Of a DNA stretch of 15,352 nt, positions 1 to 7,298 are shown piece by piece. The stretch comes from Candidatus Peregrinibacteria bacterium (GTDB lineage Bacteria > Patescibacteriota > Gracilibacteria > UM-FILTER-43-11). Where the stretch lies: positions 1 to 15,352 of the forward strand of contig JAUXDO010000019.1 in assembly GCA_030618315.1 (NCBI GenBank), in the 5' to 3' direction. Below the pieces are notes generated by a model. That model ran no database searches. It had not been told where the DNA came from and saw only the letters and a program-made list of their open reading frames with translations. Position 1 is the stretch's first letter. Every line of letters starts with the position of its first letter. A program made the translations under genes and the position numbers.

Positions 1-1
1 A

Positions 2-220
2 TCAAGATATTTCTTTTTTAATGCACACAGACTATTACCAATCTCCAAAATCAATATGATGCAGTTACTTCAGCCTCTTGGAGTGCTTGTGGGTACTTTT
101 ATATTTTTCAAAGACCCGATCTCTCTGCAAAAAATCGGAGGTGCGGTTCTTATACTAGTAGGAGCATTTTTATTGATATATAAGAGGAAAAAGATTGTTC
201 CGTTATTAGATGAGGAATAG
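2..220 (+). CDS. EamA/DMT-type permease, C-terminal end (5' truncated by window edge)
   Basis: An open frame enters from the left edge and ends at TAG 218-220, giving about 72 residues. It reads as the last part of a drug/metabolite transporter superfamily (EamA) protein. A segment beginning MMQLLQPLGVLVGTFIFF is followed by a short loop (KDPISLQKIGG), a final hydrophobic helix (AVLILVGAFLLIY) and a basic cytoplasmic tail (KRKK). The 'LLQP...F...ISLQ.IGG..IL.G..L' pattern is the usual last two helices of EamA domains. The substrate cannot be inferred from this fragment. The next gene starts about 126 bp downstream, across an AT-rich repeat spacer, so the two need not be cotranscribed. Confidence 0.75.
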   Translation, partial: SRYFFFNAHRLLPISKINMMQLLQPLGVLVGTFIFFKDPISLQKIGGAVLILVGAFLLIYKRKKIVPLLDEE

Positions 221-227
221 CTCGCTT

Positions 228-305
228 CACTCGAATTTTAAATTTTCAATTTTAAATTTTAAAACTTTTTGTAAATTGTAAATTGTAAATTGTAATTTTA
301 AAATA
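228..305. repeat. AT-rich low-complexity spacer with 7-bp tandem repeat
   Basis: The spacer between the EamA fragment and the amidohydrolase is built from variants of AATTTTAAATTTT, followed by three exact tandem copies of GTAAATT (271-291) and a degenerate fourth. No gene is visible in it. Similar AATTTCAAATTT strings recur at 13196-13225, so this looks like a genome-wide spacer style rather than a specific site. Confidence 0.6.
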
Positions 306-346
306 TTCCTTGTAAACTTTTTTACGAAAACCTAACCCAAAATATC

Positions 347-1321
347 ATGGAAAAATGGAACCTAATAGAACTGCTTAAACAAAAAATTAAAGAAGCTGGT
401 GGCCCTGTTTGTTGCCACGCCCATTTTGATAAAGCCTACGTAGTTACTCCGGAAACTCTGGAGATGACTCTTGAGCATATGGAAGTAAAATGGGATTTAT
501 GGAAAAAGGTAAAAGAGGGCTACACTCATGAAAATCTTGTTGAGCGTATGTGCATCAGTGCAGAAAATATGATTTCTCAGGGGTCAGATATTGTAAGAAC
601 TAATATTGATGTAGATAACACAGTTGGAATGATGTGTATCGAAGCTGCATTGGAAGTTAAGGAGAAATATAAAGACAGAATCAATATTCAAATCTGCTCG
701 CAGGTATTAGAAGGTGCAATGAACCCAGAATCAAGAGCTATGATAGAAAAAGCAGTGCCATACGTCGATGTACTTGGTGGCCTTCCATCACGAGACAGGC
801 CTAACCAGGGTGAACATCTTGATTATATTTTTGAAATAGCAAAAAAGCACAATAAAACAGTTGATGTTCATATCGACCAAAACAATGACCCTGATGAAAA
901 GGATACCGAGCTTCTTGCAAAGAAAGTTATCGAACATGGTCTGCAGGGAAAAGTGAATGCAATTCATTGTTGCTCACTCGCTGCCCAAAAAGACGATTAC
1001 ATGTTAGAGGTCATCAAACTGATTAAAGAAGCTGACATGAGTGTTGTTGTTTGCCCACGGGCGATGCTGGATAACATGCAACCACGTGAAAAGACTGGCC
1101 CAATCCACAACTCAATTGCTCCTGTACCACAGCTAGTAGAAGCAGGAGTTAATGTGGCTCTTGGTGTGGATAATGTACATGACTACTTCTGCCCGTTTAT
1201 TGACGGGAATATTACTGAGGAGCTTATCTTTTTACTCGAAACAACTCGTTACTACGATGTAGATGAGCTGGTAAAGATTGCTACAGTGAATGGTAGGAGA
1301 ATTTTGGAGGGAGTGAACTAA
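347..1321 (+). CDS. Cytosine-deaminase-like metal-dependent amidohydrolase
   Basis: This 324-residue protein has the metal-site pattern of the amidohydrolase superfamily. It shows H24-A-H26-F-D28-K29 near the N-terminus, a second-shell or ligand region H175-I-D177, H207 in AIHCCSLA, and D275 in GVDNVHDYF. The HxHxDK start, 'AIHCCSLA' and 'GVDN..D.F.P' patterns resemble cytosine deaminase/AtzC-type enzymes, which hydrolyse amino groups on ring or ureide substrates using one metal ion. It is shorter than typical family members (about 400 residues) because the N-terminal beta-sandwich is almost missing: the metal motif begins at residue 24. The actual substrate is not evident, and cytosine is only one option. 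No Shine-Dalgarno precedes the ATG. The stop codon overlaps the stop of the convergent Smr gene. Confidence 0.75.
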   Translation: MEKWNLIELLKQKIKEAGGPVCCHAHFDKAYVVTPETLEMTLEHMEVKWDLWKKVKEGYTHENLVERMCISAENMISQGSDIVRTNIDVDNTVGMMCIEAALEVKEKYKDRINIQICSQVLEGAMNPESRAMIEKAVPYVDVLGGLPSRDRPNQGEHLDYIFEIAKKHNKTVDVHIDQNNDPDEKDTELLAKKVIEHGLQGKVNAIHCCSLAAQKDDYMLEVIKLIKEADMSVVVCPRAMLDNMQPREKTGPIHNSIAPVPQLVEAGVNVALGVDNVHDYFCPFIDGNITEELIFLLETTRYYDVDELVKIATVNGRRILEGVN

Positions 1322-1572
1322 AACCTAAAATGCACAAAAAACCTCCCATGATTATTCATATCCACTTCCAGTCGATGGTATAGCTTACGAATATGCTTTT
1401 GATCTAAAAATCTTTTAACCTTTTTCCGCAAAGCACCAGTCCCCTTTCCGGGAATAATTTCGACAAGCTTTATCTTTTTTTCGATAGCTTCATTAATAAT
1501 CCGATTTAACTCGGCATCGATCTTTCCGCCTTTGTTGTAAATATCGTGTAAATCGAGTTTAAGTTTTGCCAT
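1318..1572 (-). CDS. Small Smr-domain protein
   Basis: The 84-residue protein is essentially a lone Smr (small MutS-related) domain. The N-terminal LDLHD carries the conserved histidine (H9), a helix follows (residues 18-32), then strand VEIIPGKG and the GKGTGALRKKV loop/helix (G42-V52). The C-terminal beta strand is FVHFRF. Stand-alone Smr proteins are small nucleases or nucleic-acid-binding proteins related to the C-terminus of MutS2, so an action on branched DNA or on RNA/ribosomes is possible, but the role is not fixed by sequence. An extended -10 box lies so close to the ATG that the message should be leaderless. Its stop codon shares bases with the stop of the convergent amidohydrolase. 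Confidence 0.85.
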   Translation of the reverse strand: MAKLKLDLHDIYNKGGKIDAELNRIINEAIEKKIKLVEIIPGKGTGALRKKVKRFLDQKHIRKLYHRLEVDMNNHGRFFVHFRF

Positions 1573-1578
1573 GTGTGG

Positions 1579-1587
1579 ATTATACCA
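1579..1587 (-). promoter_or_regulatory. Extended -10 promoter of the Smr gene, predicted leaderless
   Basis: On the minus strand TGGTATAAT is followed by CCACAC and then the ATG. A start site about 7 nt after the -10 box coincides with the A of the ATG, so no 5' leader is expected. Confidence 0.6.
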
Positions 1588-1604
1588 TTAATAGCCTTTT
1601 TGGC

Positions 1605-1633
1605 TTGTTTTAGCTGTTAAAGTATGATATAAT
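1605..1633 (+). promoter_or_regulatory. Sigma70-type promoter of the 340-residue protein
   Basis: TTGTTT (1605-1610), a 17-bp spacer and TATAAT (1628-1633), preceded by TG in extended -10 position. The predicted start is near 1640, leaving a leader of about 14 nt without a Shine-Dalgarno. Confidence 0.55.
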
Positions 1634-1653
1634 GTTTAGATAAATTTATAAAA

Positions 1654-2676
1654 ATGAAACTTCTCAAAAATACATATAGAAATTTTCGCCCAACCAACCT
1701 TAAGCGTACCGTTTGGCAGGATGGTGGACCGGATGCCGGAGTAGACTCCGGAATGTCTTCAGAATATGAAGAAGAAGATTTTGCTATATCTACAGAAACT
1801 GATAAAGAAAAGGCACGCTTAGAACAATTGGAACGATTAGAAGCACTACGGATTGAGGCAAAAGAAAAGCGTGACCAACTTACCCAAGTGGAATTCTACA
1901 AAATGGTAGGTGATTATGATTTTAAAAAAGCAAAAAGCTTTTGTGATTTTATCGCTGACTTATACAAGGAAGATCTAGGCAAACCCGCAAAATACATAGA
2001 AGAAGATGTAGAAGAAATTACTATAGAAAGAATGAAAGAAACCCTTGCTCAAGTTGCAGAAATAGCTACAGAAGTGGTAGATATTAATATGGTGATAGAG
2101 CTTAAAAAGAAATCAGTGAGTCATCAAATAGTAATATCTTCGGAAGAAGAAGATGGAGATAATGATAAACTATGGCATCCAGATGGGATATTTTTTACTT
2201 TAAAAAACGAGAAAGTAGAATTTTGTAATCTTGGGTATTTATTGACAATACCGAAAAGTGCGGAAAATGATAAATCTACAAAAAGGCAAAAAGCGGAGAG
2301 AGAAAGAAGAAAAAGAGCTCAAGGCAAACTGGCCCAAATTGATGATTTAAAAGAGATTGTATCCAAAGATAAAATTCCTGAAATGATGCTTAGTATGGGC
2401 ATAGAAGCTCTGCCTATGGATTTTTTGGAGAAACTGAGCTACCCGTTAGATCAAATAGCAATACTACAAAGCAATATGGAAGTAAGTAATGATGGGGAAT
2501 TTATACCATATACTGAATATGATGAAAAATTCTCTGAGCTATCAGAAAATGTTACTAGAATTATTGATGATTATATCGATAATTCACCTATTGAATCACC
2601 TGAGAAAGAAACAGCCATATATCAAGATTTGAACAAAATTAAGGCCTTAATTAGGAACTTATTCGGAATTGAATAA
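1654..2676 (+). CDS. Unrecognised acidic, partly coiled-coil protein
   Basis: I do not recognise this 340-residue protein. It has no signal peptide or membrane segment. Residues 1-25 are basic with aromatics, and residues 26-50 are low-complexity and acidic with glycine and serine. Residues 50-75 form a charged helix (ETDKEKARLEQLERLEALR) that could be a coiled coil. A second highly charged basic helix (TKRQKAERERRKRAQGK) lies around residues 208-225. The C-terminal third is helical and acidic. The composition suggests a soluble scaffold or partner protein. Two short motifs (WHPDGIFFTLKN and FCNLGYLL) suggest a folded core in the middle. A recognisable promoter precedes it, and it is probably monocistronic because both neighbours are transcribed leftward. 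Confidence 0.7.
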   Translation: MKLLKNTYRNFRPTNLKRTVWQDGGPDAGVDSGMSSEYEEEDFAISTETDKEKARLEQLERLEALRIEAKEKRDQLTQVEFYKMVGDYDFKKAKSFCDFIADLYKEDLGKPAKYIEEDVEEITIERMKETLAQVAEIATEVVDINMVIELKKKSVSHQIVISSEEEDGDNDKLWHPDGIFFTLKNEKVEFCNLGYLLTIPKSAENDKSTKRQKAERERRKRAQGKLAQIDDLKEIVSKDKIPEMMLSMGIEALPMDFLEKLSYPLDQIAILQSNMEVSNDGEFIPYTEYDEKFSELSENVTRIIDDYIDNSPIESPEKETAIYQDLNKIKALIRNLFGIE

Positions 2677-2709
2677 ACCTGAATTAAGCTTAAAATATAT
2701 CGAATATAA

Positions 2710-3786
2710 TTATTTTATCTTTTTAGGTATAAGCTGAATAAAATATGCAGCAATAACAGATGTAATCGGTATTATTAAGACTATTGATGCTGCACCAATA
2801 AATATTCGGACTAGCTCTAATGCGATAAAATCAAAATTCAAAAATTCCGTTGCGTTATTAAATCTGGACAATGTCATTAAGACTAAAAACGGAAGAGAGG
2901 CGGCAAGATAAGCAATAAGAAGAGTATTAACCATACTCCCAAGGATATCCTTGCCGACATTCATTCCCAACTTGTAGACTCTTGCAAATGTAGCTCTTGC
3001 ACCTTCTTCAATAGATTCAAAAATCGCGGAGCAGATTGAAATTGCAACATCGATTAATGCACCAACCGCACCTAGAAATAATGAAACGATTAAAATATGC
3101 CGGATATTAATATTGGGATATTGAACAAATAAAGTTCTAAATTCTTCAGAAGGGGTCATGCCGATTTGAGCAACATCAACAAAAAAGAATGTAAGAATAA
3201 AACCTATTAAATAACCAGCAATGACAGCCAAAATTGCACTCAGGCTTTTTTTATTAAAACCATGTATCAGTGGAATCGTTAGTATTGTAATAAAGAATAT
3301 ATAAATTATACCGGATGCCAATATTGGAAATCCTATTCTTACAGAACTAAGGATAACCCCATAAAACAAAGCAAATGAAATAATTACACTTAAAATTGAA
3401 TACAGACCTTTTTTTCTGCCAACAAACAAGGCGAGTAAACAAAAAATTACAAATATATAAATCAGACCATTAAAGTGATAGTAATCGGCGATATCATAAC
3501 TGACTTCTCCATCCTCATAGCTCGAATAATAAACACTGACTAGATCTCCTTCCTTATATTCATCCTGAACCATTAAATCACTCAGTCTTGTTTTTATAAT
3601 AGTTTTTTCACCAAGGATTCTTACGGAATAAATATCGTCCTGCTTTTCAATAACCTGACCTTTTAAGAATTCACTTTGCGAATCAGTAACATATGATGAA
3701 TGAATTGCCGGAGATCTTGAAATAAACACCATAAATGCAATTGCAAGAAGCCAGAAAAATCCGTAAACGATATATATTTTCTTCAT
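2710..3786 (-). CDS. YibE/F-family polytopic membrane protein
   Basis: The 358-residue protein has an N-terminal membrane helix (about residues 4-22) and a hydrophilic beta-rich extracytoplasmic segment (about 35-103, VIEKQDDIYSVRILGEK...). At least seven further helices follow. The segment GALIDVAIS (242-250), followed by ICSAIFESIEEGARATFARVYKLGMNVGKDILGSMVNTL, is the signature of YibE/F-like proteins. Members are transporters or transport partners of unknown substrate, seen in Firmicutes and other bacteria. Here it is the last gene of a metal/thiol operon, only 5 bp after the NifX-like gene, which suggests a role in the same process. The family call is firm; the function is not. Confidence 0.85.
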   Translation of the reverse strand: MKKIYIVYGFFWLLAIAFMVFISRSPAIHSSYVTDSQSEFLKGQVIEKQDDIYSVRILGEKTIIKTRLSDLMVQDEYKEGDLVSVYYSSYEDGEVSYDIADYYHFNGLIYIFVIFCLLALFVGRKKGLYSILSVIISFALFYGVILSSVRIGFPILASGIIYIFFITILTIPLIHGFNKKSLSAILAVIAGYLIGFILTFFFVDVAQIGMTPSEEFRTLFVQYPNINIRHILIVSLFLGAVGALIDVAISICSAIFESIEEGARATFARVYKLGMNVGKDILGSMVNTLLIAYLAASLPFLVLMTLSRFNNATEFLNFDFIALELVRIFIGAASIVLIIPITSVIAAYFIQLIPKKIK

Positions 3787-3791
3787 TATAA

Positions 3792-4103
3792 TTAATTTTT
3801 CAAAAAGTTATTCAAAACTACATTCACACTACCATCTTCTTCATGATATTTAATTCCCTTTTCACTTAATGAGGATAGCATTTTTTCACCTATCTTTCCA
3901 AGAATAACAACGTTTACATCCATATCCGCAAGCATTTTAGCAACAGCTGTACCTGCACCACCACCACCTACTGCGAATGGATTTGATACAGTATCAAGCA
4001 GAGTCTTTTTCTCATCAAATATTAAATAATAAGGAGCTCGTCCACCGCGTGAACTTACATCTGAGTCCTCTTTTTTTCCAACTGAAGCAATTGCGATTTT
4101 CAT
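3792..4103 (-). CDS. NifX/NifB-C-like cofactor-binding domain protein
   Basis: The 103-residue protein matches the dinitrogenase iron-molybdenum cofactor-binding family in its stand-alone small form. It starts MKIAIASVGKKEDSDVSSRGGRAPYYLIF, has a glycine-rich loop NPFAVGGGGAGTAVAKML (about residues 42-59) and continues VNVVILGKIGEKMLSSLSEKGIKYH. Such orphan NifX-like proteins occur in many non-nitrogen-fixing bacteria and archaea beside DUF134 regulators and DUF318 permeases, where a metal- or cluster-binding role is assumed. It overlaps the upstream permease half by 4 bp (ATGA type) and is therefore very likely translationally coupled. No nif genes are present in the window, so nitrogen fixation is not implied. 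Confidence 0.85.
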   Translation of the reverse strand: MKIAIASVGKKEDSDVSSRGGRAPYYLIFDEKKTLLDTVSNPFAVGGGGAGTAVAKMLADMDVNVVILGKIGEKMLSSLSEKGIKYHEEDGSVNVVLNNFLKN

Positions 4104-4615
4104 AGTTTTTTTAAGTTAAGAATTTTATGTACAATTAATCCGTTAATAATAGAAAACAAAATCATATAAACAGAAAGAACAACTGTAAAAGCTACACCAA
4201 AATAATAAATCATCATTGGTAGAAGTGGAATTTTTACAGCTCGATTATACAAAAAAGTGGTAATAAAAGCGTCTTTCATTCCTTTGTCTTTTAAATCACT
4301 TAAGAGCGGATACCACATGTAAATAGGACCTGCCGACAAGACACCGGTAAATATAGCTATAAACCACCCCTTAAAACCAGCACTTTCTCCTGTATATTTA
4401 ATTATTTTTTTAGCATCCAGAAATAAATTTGAAAGAAACATTAATACAAAAACCAAAATAAATATAGGCAGGATTTTATAAATAAGATCAAATAGCTGAA
4501 TGACAACTATTTTGACCATATCAAAATTTAAAATAGCCAGAACCAGATAGCAAATCGTAATCAAAATTAAAAAAATCCATTTCCCGCTGATTTTTTCAAG
4601 AAGTTTATTAATCAT
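4100..4615 (-). CDS. DUF318-type permease, C-terminal half as separate gene
   Basis: This 171-residue hydrophobic protein has about four to five membrane helices and a central motif (TGVLSAGPIYMWYPLLSDLKDKG written in two parts: TGVLSAGPIYMWYPL, then LSDLKDKGM; about residues 90-115). A helix containing NRAVKIPLLPMMIYYFG follows. It pairs with the upstream 143-residue gene: the two together (314 residues) have the length of one YraQ/DUF318 permease, a family linked to arsenite or other metal export and often found with DUF134 and NifX-like genes. The two reading frames overlap by 4 bp (ATGA), so they are separate, coupled genes rather than an obvious frameshift wreck. The substrate is unknown. 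Confidence 0.75.
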   Translation of the reverse strand: MINKLLEKISGKWIFLILITICYLVLAILNFDMVKIVVIQLFDLIYKILPIFILVFVLMFLSNLFLDAKKIIKYTGESAGFKGWFIAIFTGVLSAGPIYMWYPLLSDLKDKGMKDAFITTFLYNRAVKIPLLPMMIYYFGVAFTVVLSVYMILFSIINGLIVHKILNLKKL

Positions 4616-5043
4616 ATAAGCGATAATGTAAAAACAGTCAAAACAGCCACAATTACAGATGATATAAAGGCTGTTGCATTTCTGGTAATAGCAAATTTCC
4701 TACCCAACATTAAAGATTCTGCAGGCAGTTGTATTATACCAACAGTAACCCAACTTAATATAAAAGCTGTTACGGCAATTAGACTAACACCCTGACTCAA
4801 AAGCTCTCCGCCCAATATATAACTGATTAATGGATTACCAGTAGATATACTGCCGATTGTAGCACCAACTAGCGGATCTACAACTTTATTACCGGTAAAA
4901 ATACTAGCATAAAAACTATTAGGAATAAGTGCTAAAACAAGACTAACTAACATAATCACACCTAAAATAATTGGCATAATTTGCTTAAAATTCCTTATGG
5001 TCTGAAAGAGTGATTTTTTTAATTTATATTGGATTGCTTTCAT
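4612..5043 (-). CDS. DUF318-type permease, N-terminal half as separate gene
   Basis: This 143-residue membrane protein starts with a basic amphipathic segment (residues 1-22). A first helix (about 23-43) follows, then the motif VGATIGSISTGNPLISYILGG (about residues 59-79) and two to three more helices with QLPAESLMLGRKFAITRNA. The 'G.S.GNP..SYI.GGELL..G' pattern is one of the two related glycine-rich re-entrant-like motifs of DUF318/YraQ permeases; the downstream gene carries the matching 'GVLSAGP.Y.WYPLLSDLKDKG'. The two halves probably assemble as a heterodimer equal to one full-length permease. It lies 11 bp after the DUF134 gene in the same operon. Confidence 0.75.
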   Translation of the reverse strand: MKAIQYKLKKSLFQTIRNFKQIMPIILGVIMLVSLVLALIPNSFYASIFTGNKVVDPLVGATIGSISTGNPLISYILGGELLSQGVSLIAVTAFILSWVTVGIIQLPAESLMLGRKFAITRNATAFISSVIVAVLTVFTLSLI

Positions 5044-5054
5044 AAATTATAGAT

Positions 5055-5330
5055 TTATTCCTCAATTTTAATTGCCTTTCCTTCTACCAAAGCTTTAGCA
5101 ATTTTTTTATTAGCAGAAGAAAGAATTCTCTGAAATGTACTTTGGGAAATATCCATTTTTTTAGCACATTCGATCTGATCCAGATTTTCCAGATTTTTAA
5201 GCCTCACTGCCTCCATTTCATCATGCCCCAAAGATACTTCATCGAGCCCGCTTAATGGCACACCACGAGGCTTAAAGTATATAACTTCAGGATTGAATCT
5301 AATTCTGCGATTTTTTCTTGGTCGAGCCAT
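5055..5330 (-). CDS. DUF134 (UPF0251) helix-turn-helix DNA-binding protein
   Basis: The 91-residue protein begins MARPRKNRRIRFNPEVIYFKPRGVPL, the typical opening of DUF134. It contains a sigma-factor-like helix-turn-helix with VSLGHDEMEAVRLKNLENLDQIECAKKMDISQSTFQRIL (about residues 32-70). DUF134 proteins are predicted regulators that travel with NifX-like proteins and permeases, so it is the likely local regulator of this operon. It lies 9 bp downstream of the thioredoxin-CcdA fusion and has no Shine-Dalgarno. Whether it binds the palindrome upstream of the operon is unknown; that palindrome looks more like an ArsR/SmtB site. Confidence 0.88.
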   Translation of the reverse strand: MARPRKNRRIRFNPEVIYFKPRGVPLSGLDEVSLGHDEMEAVRLKNLENLDQIECAKKMDISQSTFQRILSSANKKIAKALVEGKAIKIEE

Positions 5331-5339
5331 AATAATTAA

Positions 5340-6806
5340 TTAACCTGCTATTCCTATCATTCCCGGATTAACGAGTAATGCGATACCCAATAAAATCATA
5401 ATTAAACCACCGATAAATTTTATAATCTGCATCTGCTTCTGGCTTATTTTTTTACCCTGAAATGTGTAGCCAAATATTGTTATAACGACAGCTAAAGGTA
5501 ATACATAAACAAAGTTATAAAGCAGTAAATATCCATAATAACTTATAGTACTTAATACCTTGGCTGATAATATTCCTGTGTAAATTATTGGAAATCCTGC
5601 TGTACAAGGAAGTTCAACCAAAGAGGCAAAAACAGCTAACGCGATTGATGAAGAAATCAAAACAGGAAATGTGCCTTTTTCAATAATATCCTTCATATGT
5701 TCAATTTTTCGAACCAAAGGACCCTTGTGTTTATCCTGAACCATTAAAGTTATACCTTTTCTATAAAATAAGAGCTCCTTACAATTAATTACACCGGCAA
5801 TTAATGCAATCATAGCAAGTGTGATTCGAAGCGGTGTTATGAATCCAATAAATTTAAATATATTGAGCCATGCAGCCATAAACAAAAAGTAAACTACAAA
5901 AACTACAAAAATAAAACTAAACCCAACAGCATAAATCCTACTTCTAGAATGAGATGCCGATGTAAGCAGTGCTAAAAGGAAAGTAAGAACAAATAGATTA
6001 CAAGGATTAAACCCGTCCACTAAACCAATAAGAAGCGTAAAAATAGGAAGTGGCAAAGTGTAACCTATTTTTTCCAATATTTCAGGGGAAACATTTTTGG
6101 CTAAAAGGAAAAATCCAACAAGAGCGATAGTAGAAATGCCAACAATAATATAATCTTTTTGTCTTTCAGTTAAGCATATACATACGCTTCTGGCTGTCCA
6201 GAATTTATAAAATAGATAAAAAATACTAAAACTAATCAGAGCAATCATCCACCAATGCCAATTTTGCCAAGGGGCTTCCGATGTTTCATCTATGTCCAAA
6301 CCAGATGTTTCAGTCGGTATATCTGTCTCTTCAACCGGTTCAATCATCGGATCTGCAACAGGATCTGTTGCATCCCCCTTTATCTGGTAAGAAATTATTG
6401 TTTTTTCATCATCGGGGATAGCGTTAGCTACCTCTTCATTTTCCTCAATTTCTGCCAACATTTTATTTATTTCACTTTCAAGATTATTGAGAATAGGCCG
6501 ATCACCTAAAAAATATGTCCCATTTAAAAATACAATAGGCACACCTCTTTGATTGGCTGGGATTCCATAGTCTTCAAACATCTGCGTAAGTCCTGAGGAA
6601 TTCACAGAGTTGCGATATACCTCATATTGTCTGACATCAAGATCTGGATATTTTTCAGCCACTTGCTCAATAAATGGTTCTACCTGTCCGCAATGCGGAC
6701 ATCCATCTCCATAATAAAAATAAAGTATTGGATCTTCAGCATTAGCAATTTGGGAAAAGCTAATAAAAAGAAGAAGTGTTAAAAAAATTTTCTGTATTAA
6801 TTTCAT
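5340..6806 (-). CDS. Exported thioredoxin-fold domain fused to CcdA/DsbD-like membrane domain
   Basis: A 488-residue fusion. A signal peptide (residues 1-23) is followed by a thioredoxin/glutaredoxin-like domain with active-site C36-P-H-C39 and the cis-proline loop G88-V-P90. Next come an acidic linker (about 117-180), one membrane helix (about 185-203) and a CcdA-like polytopic domain. The membrane domain has cysteines in the two expected motifs, FNPC269 and ELPC401. It should pass electrons from cytoplasmic thioredoxin across the membrane to the outside-facing CPHC domain, reducing extracytoplasmic thiols or metals. DsbD normally has its thioredoxin domain at the C-terminus, so the order here is inverted. 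A 63-bp gap separates it from the DUF5320-like gene upstream, and five cotranscribed genes follow. Confidence 0.88.
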   Translation of the reverse strand: MKLIQKIFLTLLLFISFSQIANAEDPILYFYYGDGCPHCGQVEPFIEQVAEKYPDLDVRQYEVYRNSVNSSGLTQMFEDYGIPANQRGVPIVFLNGTYFLGDRPILNNLESEINKMLAEIEENEEVANAIPDDEKTIISYQIKGDATDPVADPMIEPVEETDIPTETSGLDIDETSEAPWQNWHWWMIALISFSIFYLFYKFWTARSVCICLTERQKDYIIVGISTIALVGFFLLAKNVSPEILEKIGYTLPLPIFTLLIGLVDGFNPCNLFVLTFLLALLTSASHSRSRIYAVGFSFIFVVFVVYFLFMAAWLNIFKFIGFITPLRITLAMIALIAGVINCKELLFYRKGITLMVQDKHKGPLVRKIEHMKDIIEKGTFPVLISSSIALAVFASLVELPCTAGFPIIYTGILSAKVLSTISYYGYLLLYNFVYVLPLAVVITIFGYTFQGKKISQKQMQIIKFIGGLIMILLGIALLVNPGMIGIAG

Positions 6807-6869
6807 AAGTATTTAAAAATTTAGAGAGAACTACTTCTCTATTCTACTACTTTAAAAAAAATATATAAA

Positions 6870-7046
6870 TTATTTTTCATCAGCAGGAGGCTGAACACCT
6901 CTTCCAAGGCCTCTGCCAAGTCCACGACCCCTTCCAAAGCCTCTCCCGGGCCTTTGGCCTTTTGGTGTTTTAGGGTTACATGGCCCCATACCTCTGCCTG
7001 TCATAGAACCCTTTCCTTCAGGTCCTGTTTTATCAAATTCTGGCAT
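6870..7046 (-). CDS. Small glycine/arginine-rich DUF5320-like protein
   Basis: A 58-residue ORF, too short for ordinary ORF listings. It reads MPEFDKTGPEGKGSMTGRGM, then GPCNPKTPKGQ, a repeated R-G-x-G stretch (GRGFGRGRGLGRGLGRG), and ends PPADEK. 'MP.FD.TGP.G.G.MTGRGMG.C' is the hallmark of DUF5320-type small proteins, which accompany DUF134 and NifX-like genes in many anaerobes. It is the first gene of the operon: a sigma70 promoter with an overlapping palindromic operator lies 24-60 bp upstream, and the thioredoxin-CcdA gene follows 63 bp downstream. The single Cys (C23) and the Gly/Arg-rich tail suggest binding of a metal, a nucleic acid or a partner; the function is unknown. Confidence 0.85.
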   Translation of the reverse strand: MPEFDKTGPEGKGSMTGRGMGPCNPKTPKGQRPGRGFGRGRGLGRGLGRGVQPPADEK

Positions 7047-7071
7047 AATATTTAAATTAATTAATAATACA

Positions 7072-7091
7072 TTATGAATATATATTCATAA
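7072..7091. promoter_or_regulatory. 20-bp perfect palindromic operator (ArsR/SmtB-like)
   Basis: TTATGAATATATATTCATAA is its own reverse complement. Its core TGAA-N6-TTCA matches the half-site spacing known from ArsR/SmtB metal-sensor operators. It covers the -10 box of the leftward promoter, so a bound repressor would block transcription of the operon. No ArsR-family gene is present in the window. The assignment rests on pattern and position. Confidence 0.6.
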
Positions 7092-7105
7092 CTAATAAAA
7101 GTCAA
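7077..7105 (-). promoter_or_regulatory. Promoter of the leftward metal/thiol operon
   Basis: On the minus strand TTGACT (7105-7100), a 17-bp spacer and TATATT (7082-7077). The predicted start near 7070 gives a leader of about 24 nt before the DUF5320-like ATG. The -10 box lies inside the 20-bp palindrome. Confidence 0.7.
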
Positions 7106-7127
7106 ATAATAATTACATACGTTAATG

Positions 7128-7208
7128 TTGAATGTTGTAGGATTTAGGTTGTAGGTAATCCTTAATCATGCAACTTTCAACTTACAACATTCTTAAATCT
7201 TACAACAT
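7128..7208. repeat. TTACAAC/GTTGTAA-family inverted repeat in divergent intergenic region
   Basis: ATGTTGTAGGATTTA (7132-7146) faces TAAATCTTACAACAT (7194-7208), 14 of 15 positions complementary. Further copies of GTTGTAG and CTTACAAC lie between them. A related cluster occurs at 11931-11994 between nifS and iscU. Function unknown. Confidence 0.5.
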
Positions 7209-7298
7209 ACAATTTAAATCACTAATTAGTACAACTTAAATCTTTTAAAGAACATTTAAAAAGAGTAAAATGACAATCGCATTAAAAAAACAATAAAT

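Noticed and set aside
3792..4103. Nitrogen fixation locus
   Set aside because: The NifX-like and NifS-like proteins are members of broad families, and no nitrogenase or other nif genes are present.
6255..6509. Plus-strand frame inside the thioredoxin-CcdA gene
   Set aside because: It is a shadow of a well-supported gene on the other strand. The same applies to frames at 7517-7924, 8903-9133, 9972-10214, 11570-11764, 11841-12062, 12096-12329, 12861-13052 and 14617-14847.
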